Part shown: positions 1 through 6,725 of the stretch, piece after piece | Layout: each line of letters opens with the position of its first letter | Position numbering within the stretch: position 1 is the stretch's first letter | Source: JBDNIO01 sp041688215 | Lineage (GTDB): Bacteria; Pseudomonadota; Gammaproteobacteria; Nevskiales; Salinisphaeraceae | Reading direction: 5' to 3' | DNA length: 6,846 bases | Assembly: GCA_041688215.1 (NCBI GenBank) | Contig: JBDNIO010000030.1 | Location: forward strand, 1 to 6,846 | Program-made: the position numbers and the translations under genes | Notes under the pieces: generated by a model | What the model was told of the DNA's origin: nothing | Seen by the model: the letters and a program-made list of their open reading frames with translations, nothing else | The model's database searches: none

Positions 1-4
1 AGTC

Positions 5-36
5 AAAAAGCCAGCTTTATTCCGCGATCAACCGGC
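5..36 (-). terminator. possible weak intrinsic terminator after glutamate dehydrogenase
   Basis: On the minus strand, GCCGGTT (positions 36-30) in the last codons can pair with AAGCTGGC (17-10) as a seven-base-pair stem that includes two G-U pairs. A run of five T residues follows at 9-5. The stem overlaps the stop codon and the loop is about 12 bases. The structure is imperfect and lies at the window edge, so a better hairpin may lie beyond it. Confidence 0.33.
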
Positions 37-3000
37 CCAGATCGCGCACCGCCACCGATAATTGCGCAAACCCATGGGCCTCGCCGCTTTTCAGTTCCTG
101 CAGGCGCGAACGCACAAAACCAACGATTGGGCCGCGCGCCGTGCGCCAGGCATTGATCCGCGCCTTGGCGTTTTCGCCCGACTGGGTAAGCACATCCGCG
201 ACGATGCGCTGATGCGCCAGATAACAGTCATCGCGCAGGCTGGCACGGGCCAGCGCGGGCCAGCGACCATCGGCTTGCAGTGCCTGGATGGCGCCTAGTA
301 GCCACGGCAGATTCAGCCAGGCGCCGACTTCGTAATACAACCCGGCAATCGTATCCAGATCGTCTTCGTTTAGCTGCGCCAGCAGCAGAATGTCCAGTGC
401 GCCGCCGGCATTATGGACCGATGCCAGCCGCCGGGCCAGGGCGTCTGGCACCCCGGACTCGATCAGTTCGGCTTGTTCCTTTTGCCACTGCTTCTGATAC
501 TGGCCGCACAGGAAGTTCGGCAATTCCTGCAACAAACGGCGGGCGCTGGCGCCGTAGCCATCAATCCACTCCTGGATGGAGGCGTCAGCCTGCGCGCGAA
601 TGGCCATCCAGCCAATTGCATGTTTGATCAGCCCGGCCACTATCTTGAGCAGACGATACTGCTGGCCGGTGGAAATCTGATTATCCAGCGCCTCGATATC
701 CGACCAGATCGCCTCGGCATCGAACAGGCCGCTGGCCAGAATGAAAGCACGTACGACGGACGCCAGAGGCACGCCGTTTTCATTGGCCAGACGATGCGCC
801 ATAGCCACGCCCATGCGGTCGACCATCTGATTGGTGGCCAGCGTTGCGATAATTTCGCGCCGCAGGCGATGCTGTTCGATATCGTCGGCATGGGCGCTGC
901 GCATGGGTGCCGGGAAGCCCTCAAGCAGCACCGATTCCAGGTAAGGTTCCGCGGGCAATTCCGAATCCAGCACCGCCGCCAGCAGGGATATCTTGCTATA
1001 GGACACCAGCACGGCCAGCTCCGGGCGCGTCAGCCCCTGTTGGTTGCGCGCGCGCTCTTCAATGCCCTCTTCGTCGGGCAGGCCCTCGATCTTGCGATCC
1101 AGCAGGCCGTCCCGTTCCAGGTCGCGAATCAGGTTCACATGCTCATCCAGACGTTGCGCGGCATCGCCTTCGAGTACGCTGATTAGCTGGGTTTGCAGGT
1201 AATTGGTGCGCAATACCAAATCAATTACGCCGTCGGTCATCTGCGCCAGCAATTCATTGCGCGATTCGCGGGTGAGCTCGCCCGACGCCACGGCCTGATT
1301 CAGGGCAATCTTGATATTGACTTCCATATCGGACGAATCCACGCCGCCTGAGTTGTCAATCGCGTCGGTATTCAAACGGCCACCGGCGCGCGCGAATTCA
1401 ATGCGCCCGGCCTGGGTCAGGCCCAGATTTCCGCCCTCGCCGATCACCTTGCAGCGCAGCTCGCGGCCGTCGACGCGCACGCTGTCATTGGCGCGGTCGC
1501 CGACTTCGATATGGCCTTCCAGGGCCGACTTTACATAGGTGCCGATGCCGCCGTTCCAGAGCAGGTCGGCCGGCGCCTGCAACAGCGCATGAATCAGCTC
1601 TGTGGGCGCAAGTTTTGCCTGCGTAATCCCCAGGGCCTGGCGCGCGGCTTCGGACAATTCGATTACCTTGTCGCTGCGCGAATAAATACCGCCGCCTGCG
1701 GAAATCAGGTTGACATCGTAATCCGTCCAGGCCGAGCGCGGCAGCTTGAACAGGCGCTCGCGTTCGGCAAAACTGGTGTCCGGGTCAGGGTCCGGATCAA
1801 TAAAGATATGCAGGTGGTTAAACGCCGCCAGCAGTTTGATGTGGCGTGACAGCAACATGCCGTTGCCGAAAACATCGCCCGCCATATCGCCAATACCGAC
1901 GACGCTAAAATCCTGGCTTTGCGTATCAACACCCATTTCGCGGAAATGACGCTTAACCCCTTCCCAGGCGCCGCGCGCGGTTATGCCCATAACCTTGTGG
2001 TCGTACCCGGCGGACCCGCCCGAGGCGAAGGCATCGTCCAGCCAGAAATCGTATTCGCGCGACAGCGCATTGGCAATATCGGAAAAACTTGCCGTGCCCT
2101 TGTCCGCCGCCACCACTAAATACGGGTCGTCCTCGTCGTGGCGCACTACATCCTGCGGCGGCACGACCTGTTCACCCACATTGTTATCAGTAATATCCAG
2201 CAGGCCGCGGATAAAGGTTTGATAGCAGGCAATACCCCGTTGTTGCCGCGCCTCACGGTCTTCGTTGGCCGGCGCGTGCTTGACCACAAACCCGCCCTTG
2301 GCGCCGACCGGTACGATGACCGCGTTCTTTACCATCTGCGCCTTCATCAGGCCCAGTACTTCGGTGCGGAAATCCTCGCGCCGATCCGACCAGCGCAGGC
2401 CGCCGCGCGCCACCTTGCCGCCCCGCAGGTGCACGCCTTCAACCTGGGGCGAGTACACAAAGGCCTCGAACATGGGCAGCGGCTGCGGCAGTTCGGGCAC
2501 TTTGGCGGAATCCATTTTTAGGCTGATGTAGGGCTTGGGATTGCCTTCTTGATCAGTTTGAAAATAGTTAGTACGCAGACCGGCCAGAATTACGCCGAGT
2601 ACGGCGCGCAACACGCGGTCGGCGTCCAGACTCGCCACCGCATCCAGGCCACGGTCGATGGCCTGCAGCAGTTCGGTGCTGCGGCGCTCGCGATCGCCCT
2701 CCATCGCCGGATTGAAGCGCACAAAAAACAGCGCGACCAACTGCACCACCAGCGCGCTGTGCCCGGCCAGTAACTGTTCGACATAATTCTGGCTATAGGG
2801 CAACTGCGTCTGTAGTAGATAACGGGTAATAGTGCGCACCAGCGCCACCCGGCGCCAATCCAGCCCGGCCCCGATCACCAGCCGGTTCAAACCATCATCT
2901 TCCGCCAAGCCCAGCCAGGTTTTGGAGAACGCGGTTTCTACCCGCGCCGCATGGGTTGCCGCATTTGGCGCGCCCGCATGGGTGGCGCGAAATTCATGCA

Positions 3001-4795
3001 TCCAGGGTGTGGCCCCACTGGCTGTTTGCAGATGAAACGGTCGCTGGGTTTGCACATTCAGACCAAAGTTCTGCAACACCGGCAACACCGCCGCTAGTGG
3101 TGTTTCTGCGCCATAGCCATATATTTTCAGGCGCAAATAGCCGTCTGACTCTGTGGTCAGCAGACGCATCGCCGGCTGTTCGTCTGCCAGTGCCGCCAAG
3201 AACTGTGCGTCGGCCACGGCTTCTTCCGCGCTAACATGCTCCGTATAGGCGCTGGAAAATGCGCCGGCATATTCAATATTTAATGCCTGCGCCTGTGCCG
3301 GGTCTTCGAGCGCGTCCAGCGCATCATTAAAACCGTCGCGCCAGGTGCGGGTTACGGCCAGCAGGCTGTTTTCGATTTCTGCAACCGGCTGCCCGATTTC
3401 GCTACCCGCCGTGGTGGCCACAATCACATGAATGCGCACCAGCGCGCCGCGCAGGAACTGGGCGCTGGATTCCTGGTGTTCGCCACCGAGCTGCTGCGCC
3501 AGCACCCCGGCCAGTTGCTGGCGCAGGGTCAGCGAATAGCGTTCGCGCGGCACATAGATCAGCGCCGAGAAAAACCGCCCGTAGCGATCACGCCGCAGGA
3601 ACAGCCGCAGGCGTTGCGACTCGCGCAGGGCAACCACACCCATGGCGGTATCGTAGAGTTCGTCTTCGGCGCTCTGGAATAGTTCGTCGCGCGGGAAGGT
3701 TTCCAGTACATAGCGCAGCGTTTTCGCGCTGTGACTGCGCGGGCGCAGCGCGGCGCGCGCCGTGATTTCGGACACCTTGCGCCGCAGCATAGGAATATGG
3801 CGCGGGCTTGAGGCGTAGGCCTCACTGGAAAACAGCCCCAGCAGGCGGTGCGCGCCGACGACGTTGCCGGCGTCGTCCAGGCGCTTGATGGCAATCACGT
3901 CCATGTGTTCGGCGTGATGAATCCAGGCCTGGGTATTGGCCTTGGTCACCACCAGCAAACGTGCTGAGAGCGCGTACTTGTCGATTTCTGCGGCCGGTGC
4001 CACGTAGCCGTCCGGGTCCAGACCGGGCAGGTCCTCGCGCAGCAGGCCCAGGCTCGAGCCGGGGTCATTGGTCATGATCTCGTCGCTGGGGTTAACGCTG
4101 CGGCCGCGATACCCGAGAAAAGTGAAATGATCGTCCGCAAGCCAGCGCAGAAAGGCCTGTACTTCGGCGCATTCATCCGGATCAACCCCGCTGGGCACGC
4201 GCTCGAATTCAGAAATAACCGCCTGGATTTGCCGGCGCATAGCCTGCCAGTCATCCACCACCACCCGCAGATCGTTCAGATTACGCGCCAGTCGACGCTG
4301 TACATCGTCACGGCGCTGTGCGTCCAGCGCATCGAACTGGATATGGATTAACGACTCTTCATCGCCGTGGCTGTCGTTGCCTGCCATGCCGAGCACTTCG
4401 GACAAACCGCCCTGTTCGTTGCGCCGCATGCGCATAACCGGGTGCAGCAGCCAGTCAATCGCGCCGCCACTTTCACGCACTGCCAGGCTCACCGTATCTA
4501 CAAGAAACGGCATGTCTTCGGTTACGGTAAACACGCCGTCCTGCCCGGCAGTGGTACCGGCAGCCTGCACGTCAATTTTTACTTCCCCGGGTTTTCGCTG
4601 GGCGGCCAGTTGCAAATGGGTGCGTGCCACCTGCAAAAGATTTTCAGGTGGGCGCGCCTGCAGATGCTCCGGGTGCGCCGCGCCGTAATAAGCCCGCAGG
4701 AAGCGGGTCAGCTCGGTAGTATCTGCGCTGTCCCCCGACGACTCGAGCAACGCCAGTAATTGCATTATTTGCGTTTGTGCGTCCGCTGACGACAT
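17..4795 (-). CDS. gdhB: NAD-specific glutamate dehydrogenase, large (GDH-180) type
   Basis: The enzyme oxidatively deaminates L-glutamate to 2-oxoglutarate and ammonia with NAD+ in the cytoplasm, mainly for glutamate (and arginine or histidine) catabolism. The intact 1592-residue reading frame matches the usual length of about 1,550-1,650 for this class. Residues 1 to about 700 form the long N-terminal regulatory part (ACT-like modules in this family). The catalytic core lies at about 700-1200: GGLRWSDRREDF at 798-809, Lys818 and Lys823, PVGAKGGF at 829-836 with Lys833, DKGTASFSD at 898-906, the nucleotide-binding VGIGDMAGDVFGNG at 966-979, NGGIGTYVK at 1081-1089 and GEGGNLGLTQ at 1119-1128. 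A helical C-terminal region follows. The start is supported by GGAG at 4802-4805, six bases before the ATG. Relatives are allosterically controlled (arginine and citrate in Pseudomonas aeruginosa), but the effector here is unknown. It is the last of three same-strand genes. The assignment is very secure; the symbol follows Pseudomonas usage. Confidence 0.97.
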   Translation of the reverse strand: MSSADAQTQIMQLLALLESSGDSADTTELTRFLRAYYGAAHPEHLQARPPENLLQVARTHLQLAAQRKPGEVKIDVQAAGTTAGQDGVFTVTEDMPFLVDTVSLAVRESGGAIDWLLHPVMRMRRNEQGGLSEVLGMAGNDSHGDEESLIHIQFDALDAQRRDDVQRRLARNLNDLRVVVDDWQAMRRQIQAVISEFERVPSGVDPDECAEVQAFLRWLADDHFTFLGYRGRSVNPSDEIMTNDPGSSLGLLREDLPGLDPDGYVAPAAEIDKYALSARLLVVTKANTQAWIHHAEHMDVIAIKRLDDAGNVVGAHRLLGLFSSEAYASSPRHIPMLRRKVSEITARAALRPRSHSAKTLRYVLETFPRDELFQSAEDELYDTAMGVVALRESQRLRLFLRRDRYGRFFSALIYVPRERYSLTLRQQLAGVLAQQLGGEHQESSAQFLRGALVRIHVIVATTAGSEIGQPVAEIENSLLAVTRTWRDGFNDALDALEDPAQAQALNIEYAGAFSSAYTEHVSAEEAVADAQFLAALADEQPAMRLLTTESDGYLRLKIYGYGAETPLAAVLPVLQNFGLNVQTQRPFHLQTASGATPWMHEFRATHAGAPNAATHAARVETAFSKTWLGLAEDDGLNRLVIGAGLDWRRVALVRTITRYLLQTQLPYSQNYVEQLLAGHSALVVQLVALFFVRFNPAMEGDRERRSTELLQAIDRGLDAVASLDADRVLRAVLGVILAGLRTNYFQTDQEGNPKPYISLKMDSAKVPELPQPLPMFEAFVYSPQVEGVHLRGGKVARGGLRWSDRREDFRTEVLGLMKAQMVKNAVIVPVGAKGGFVVKHAPANEDREARQQRGIACYQTFIRGLLDITDNNVGEQVVPPQDVVRHDEDDPYLVVAADKGTASFSDIANALSREYDFWLDDAFASGGSAGYDHKVMGITARGAWEGVKRHFREMGVDTQSQDFSVVGIGDMAGDVFGNGMLLSRHIKLLAAFNHLHIFIDPDPDPDTSFAERERLFKLPRSAWTDYDVNLISAGGGIYSRSDKVIELSEAARQALGITQAKLAPTELIHALLQAPADLLWNGGIGTYVKSALEGHIEVGDRANDSVRVDGRELRCKVIGEGGNLGLTQAGRIEFARAGGRLNTDAIDNSGGVDSSDMEVNIKIALNQAVASGELTRESRNELLAQMTDGVIDLVLRTNYLQTQLISVLEGDAAQRLDEHVNLIRDLERDGLLDRKIEGLPDEEGIEERARNQQGLTRPELAVLVSYSKISLLAAVLDSELPAEPYLESVLLEGFPAPMRSAHADDIEQHRLRREIIATLATNQMVDRMGVAMAHRLANENGVPLASVVRAFILASGLFDAEAIWSDIEALDNQISTGQQYRLLKIVAGLIKHAIGWMAIRAQADASIQEWIDGYGASARRLLQELPNFLCGQYQKQWQKEQAELIESGVPDALARRLASVHNAGGALDILLLAQLNEDDLDTIAGLYYEVGAWLNLPWLLGAIQALQADGRWPALARASLRDDCYLAHQRIVADVLTQSGENAKARINAWRTARGPIVGFVRSRLQELKSGEAHGFAQLSVAVRDLGRLIAE

Positions 4796-4801
4796 GCACT
4801 T

Positions 4802-4805
4802 CTCC
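4802..4805 (-). promoter_or_regulatory. ribosome binding site of glutamate dehydrogenase
   Basis: The minus strand reads GGAGAAGTGC immediately before the ATG at 4795. The GGAG core sits six bases upstream, which is close to ideal. It supports this start codon over any internal Met and suggests the gene is translated independently of the gene upstream. Confidence 0.75.
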
Positions 4806-4821
4806 GATTTCGCCCAAGTTT

Positions 4822-4844
4822 ATTATTTGGCGAGACTAACGCCA
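4822..4844 (-). promoter_or_regulatory. possible promoter -10 element with inverted repeat upstream of glutamate dehydrogenase
   Basis: In the 69-bp gap between the transferase and the dehydrogenase, the minus strand carries AATAAT at 4827-4822, which matches five of six bases of the sigma-70 -10 consensus. A transcript starting about seven bases downstream would have a short leader that includes the GGAG site. No clear -35 hexamer lies at 16-18 bases. Just upstream is an inverted repeat, TGGCG (4844-4840) and CGCCA (4832-4828), with a seven-base loop. It has no T-tract, so it looks more like a possible operator than a terminator. The call is tentative. Confidence 0.3.
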
Positions 4845-4864
4845 GAACGCCTTTGGTACCAAGT

Positions 4865-5533
4865 CTAATCGAACTCGGAATCGACCTTTTCGCGCAGATC
4901 CGCCTGGTTTTCAGGCGCTGCCGCCTGGAACGCCGCCAGCGCCATACACGTGCGGTAAATCCGGCGGATGGTGGGGTAATCGCTTAAATCCACAGCGTAA
5001 CGCTCGGCCAGACTCACCTGCGGCACCAGACACACATCGGCCAGGCTTGGCGTCTTGCCGAAACAGTAGGCGTCTGCTTCAGCCGTCTGCAGCAGCACCG
5101 ATTCCATGGGCGCAAACGCCTTATGCACCCAGTGCCTGAACCATTCGCGGCGCTTGTCGTGATCCACCTCCATTTTGTCGCGTAGATAACGCAATACGCG
5201 CAGATTGTTCAGCGGGTGGGTATCGGCAATGGCGATTTGCGTGAACGAACGGATGTTGGCGCGCATATCGATATCGTCGGGCAGCAGCGCACGCTCGGGG
5301 TAGCGTTCTTCCAGATATTCCAGAATAGCTGACGACTGCGAAATCACCAGATTATCGCGCACGAGCAGCGCCGGAATCAGGCCCTGCGGGTTCAGGTTCA
5401 GATAGGCCAGGCGGTCGGCCTTGGCATTATCCAGATCGGTATAAATCGACTTGTAGGACACACCTTTATAGTTAAGAGCGATGCGTACACGGTGCGCCGA
5501 GGCGCTGCGGTAGTGGGTATATAGCTGGAGCAT
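4865..5533 (-). CDS. maiA: zeta-class glutathione S-transferase, probable maleylacetoacetate isomerase
   Basis: This protein probably performs the glutathione-dependent isomerisation of maleylacetoacetate to fumarylacetoacetate in tyrosine/homogentisate catabolism, in the cytoplasm. With the start at 5533 it has 222 residues, normal for the family. The N-terminal thioredoxin fold has YRSASAHRVRIAL at 8-20, NPQGLIPAL at 48-56 with the cis-proline, and the glutathione-contacting QSSAILEYLEE at 66-76. The helical domain carries the zeta signature DTHPLNNLRVLRYL at 104-117, FGKTPSLADVCLVPQV at 158-173 and a C-terminal APENQAD. An in-frame ATG at 5563 would add ten residues (232 in total). I prefer 5533 because family members begin directly with the first beta strand, although neither start has a strong ribosome binding site. 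The active-site serine motif is altered (see findings). No other homogentisate-pathway gene is visible, so maleylpyruvate isomerase or a general transferase remains possible. Confidence 0.85.
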   Translation of the reverse strand: MLQLYTHYRSASAHRVRIALNYKGVSYKSIYTDLDNAKADRLAYLNLNPQGLIPALLVRDNLVISQSSAILEYLEERYPERALLPDDIDMRANIRSFTQIAIADTHPLNNLRVLRYLRDKMEVDHDKRREWFRHWVHKAFAPMESVLLQTAEADAYCFGKTPSLADVCLVPQVSLAERYAVDLSDYPTIRRIYRTCMALAAFQAAAPENQADLREKVDSEFD

Positions 5534-5563
5534 TTCTAACTTTCGGGTGTAACGAACCTGCAT

Positions 5564-5569
5564 ATTATC
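5564..5569 (-). promoter_or_regulatory. possible -10 element upstream of the transferase
   Basis: The minus strand reads GATAAT at 5569-5564, matching five of six bases of the -10 consensus, in the 23-bp gap after the fructokinase stop. A start about seven bases downstream would place the ATG at 5533 after a short leader and leave the ATG at 5563 outside or at the very 5' end of the message. No matching -35 hexamer is visible, so this is only suggestive. Confidence 0.2.
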
Positions 5570-5586
5570 AGACTCGGTATTGTTGC

Positions 5587-6507
5587 TTAGTCATCGGTCG
5601 CCGGCCATAGCCAGGCGGCACCGCGTACGCCGCTGGCGTCGCCATGTTGGGCGCGGCACAAACGGGTGACGACCGAGTCCGAGAAAACAAACGCCTGCCA
5701 GTGCCGGGGTACGTTTTCATACAACCTGTGTATCTGCGACAAGCCCCCGCCGAGCACGATAACTTCCGGGTCCAGAATATTGATCACACTGGCCAGGCCG
5801 CGTGCGAGACGATATTCATAGGCCTGCAGCGTGGTCTCGGCCAGGGACTCGCCCTCCCCTGCACGGGTAACAATAGCTACGGCGTCGAGTTCGGCGCCGC
5901 TGCGGCGCCGGTAATCTGCGGCCAGGCCCGGCCCGGATACCCAGGTTTCCAGGCAACCATTGCGTCCACACCAGCATGGATTGCCGGGCGATTCCTGCGG
6001 CAGCGGCCACGGCAGCGGGTTATGCCCCCATTCACCGGCGATGGCATTCGGCCCGCGCAGCAGGCGACCTGCAATGACTGCCCCGCCGCCGACGCCCGTC
6101 CCCAGAATTACTGCGAAAACACTGGCCGCGCCGGCTGCGGCGCCGTCGCAAGATTCAGACACAGCCAGGCAATCAGCATCATTGGCCAGACGCAGTTTGC
6201 GCGCTAACGCGGCTTCCAGATCCGCCTGCAAGGGCATGCCATTCAGGCAGGTGGAATTGGCGTTCTTGAGCAGCCCCGTCCCGGGATTGATTGCGCCGGG
6301 GGTACAAATGCCTGTGGGTAACGGGCCGCTGCCGACTTCCTGTTCCAGCTGCTGCACAAGCTCGGCAATCGTGGCGACTGTGGCGGCATAGTCGCCCGTG
6401 GGCGTGTCCACGCGCCGTCGCGCGATGGTTTTCGCATCGTCCGTTAAAACGGCGGCTTCAATCTTGGTACCACCCAGGTCGACGCCCAGGCGCCAGGTAT
6501 TGTTCAT
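5587..6507 (-). CDS. mak: ROK-family fructokinase, Mak-like
   Basis: This ATP-dependent sugar kinase most likely converts D-fructose (perhaps also mannose) to the 6-phosphate in the cytoplasm. Its 306 residues match Escherichia coli Mak (about 300), and recalled signatures match closely: KNANST at 81-86, LANDADCLAVSE at 107-118, DGAAAGA at 121-127 and GEWGHNPLPW at 158-167. The ATP-binding DLGGTK is at 10-15 and the catalytic base should be Asp110. The structural zinc site of ROK kinases is complete: His162, then Cys178, Cys180 and Cys185 in CWCGRNGCLET. LGGGLS at 252-257 closes the nucleotide site. The frame is intact with no helix-turn-helix extension, so it is a kinase and not a ROK repressor. 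No Shine-Dalgarno sequence is visible before the ATG. It is the first of three same-strand genes and is divergent from the 44-codon gene. Glucokinase or another hexokinase activity cannot be excluded. Confidence 0.9.
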   Translation of the reverse strand: MNNTWRLGVDLGGTKIEAAVLTDDAKTIARRRVDTPTGDYAATVATIAELVQQLEQEVGSGPLPTGICTPGAINPGTGLLKNANSTCLNGMPLQADLEAALARKLRLANDADCLAVSESCDGAAAGAASVFAVILGTGVGGGAVIAGRLLRGPNAIAGEWGHNPLPWPLPQESPGNPCWCGRNGCLETWVSGPGLAADYRRRSGAELDAVAIVTRAGEGESLAETTLQAYEYRLARGLASVINILDPEVIVLGGGLSQIHRLYENVPRHWQAFVFSDSVVTRLCRAQHGDASGVRGAAWLWPATDD

Positions 6508-6590
6508 AAAAGCATCATCGTTGCTGCATCCTGTGGCAACAGTCCTGCGTTACTAATAGTGCCACGACCCCGAAGCAATGGAGCATAAAA
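6508..6590. promoter_or_regulatory. divergent intergenic region between fructokinase and small gene
   Basis: This 83-bp spacer must hold the start signals for the plus-strand small gene and probably for the minus-strand fructokinase operon. I find no pair of good -35/-10 hexamers in either direction. Candidates are TTGCCA on the minus strand (6539-6534, five of six to the -35 consensus) with a poor -10, and the AT-rich palindrome ACTAATAGT at 6552-6560. A possible RNA hairpin lies at 6520-6540. The element boundaries are therefore unassigned. Confidence 0.4.
6580..6583 (+). promoter_or_regulatory. ribosome binding site of the 44-codon gene
   Basis: GGAG stands seven bases (CATAAAA) ahead of the ATG at 6591, a near-ideal Shine-Dalgarno arrangement followed by an A-rich spacer. 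It is the main reason for treating this short reading frame as a gene and for fixing its start. Confidence 0.65.
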
Positions 6591-6725
6591 ATGCGCCGCA
6601 TCAAACTCAAAGCCCATGTAATCCTTAAGGCCCGCGTAATCCTGTTTTCAATCGCCAACATACTGGTTCCCGGTGGCATGCCGTTTGGTCTGGTTGACCA
6701 TCCGCCGGAAGCCCAGGATAGTTAA
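6591..6725 (+). CDS. small hypothetical protein, 44 residues, possibly membrane-associated
   Basis: I do not recognise this family. The protein begins MRRIKLKAHV and ends DHPPEAQDS. The first 15 residues are strongly basic (Arg2, Arg3, Lys5, Lys7, Lys13, Arg15). A hydrophobic stretch at about 16-35 (VILFSIANILVPGGMPFGLV) contains Pro-Gly-Gly, and the tail is acidic. This fits a single short membrane segment with the N-terminus inside, or an amphipathic membrane anchor; it is not a classical signal peptide. Residues 7-12 and 13-18 form a tandem repeat (KAHVIL, KARVIL). The start is supported by GGAG seven bases upstream. It is divergent from the fructokinase and convergent with the sir2-like gene, overlapping its stop codon. 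Its codons resemble those of the neighbours, with no sign of transfer. Function is unknown; it is probably a real gene on the strength of its ribosome binding site. Confidence 0.55.
   Translation: MRRIKLKAHVILKARVILFSIANILVPGGMPFGLVDHPPEAQDS

Noticed and set aside
413..1186. A 257-codon plus-strand open frame opposite the glutamate dehydrogenase gene.
   Set aside because: It lies wholly antisense to a strongly conserved gene, its translation shows no recognisable domain, and long antisense frames are expected in GC-rich coding DNA.
1778..1798. A short repeat encoding DPDPDPD in the dehydrogenase (residues 1000-1006).
   Set aside because: A Pro/Asp-rich loop at this place is normal for the family, so the repeat at DNA level is probably incidental.
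4828..4844. The TGGCG/CGCCA hairpin as a terminator after the transferase gene.
   Set aside because: The stem is only five base pairs, and on the minus strand it is followed by AAATAATAAAC instead of a T-run, so it lacks the features of an intrinsic terminator.
5644..6207. A 187-codon plus-strand open frame opposite the fructokinase gene.
   Set aside because: It is antisense to the conserved fructokinase sequence, with no recognisable protein features; it is a codon-bias shadow.
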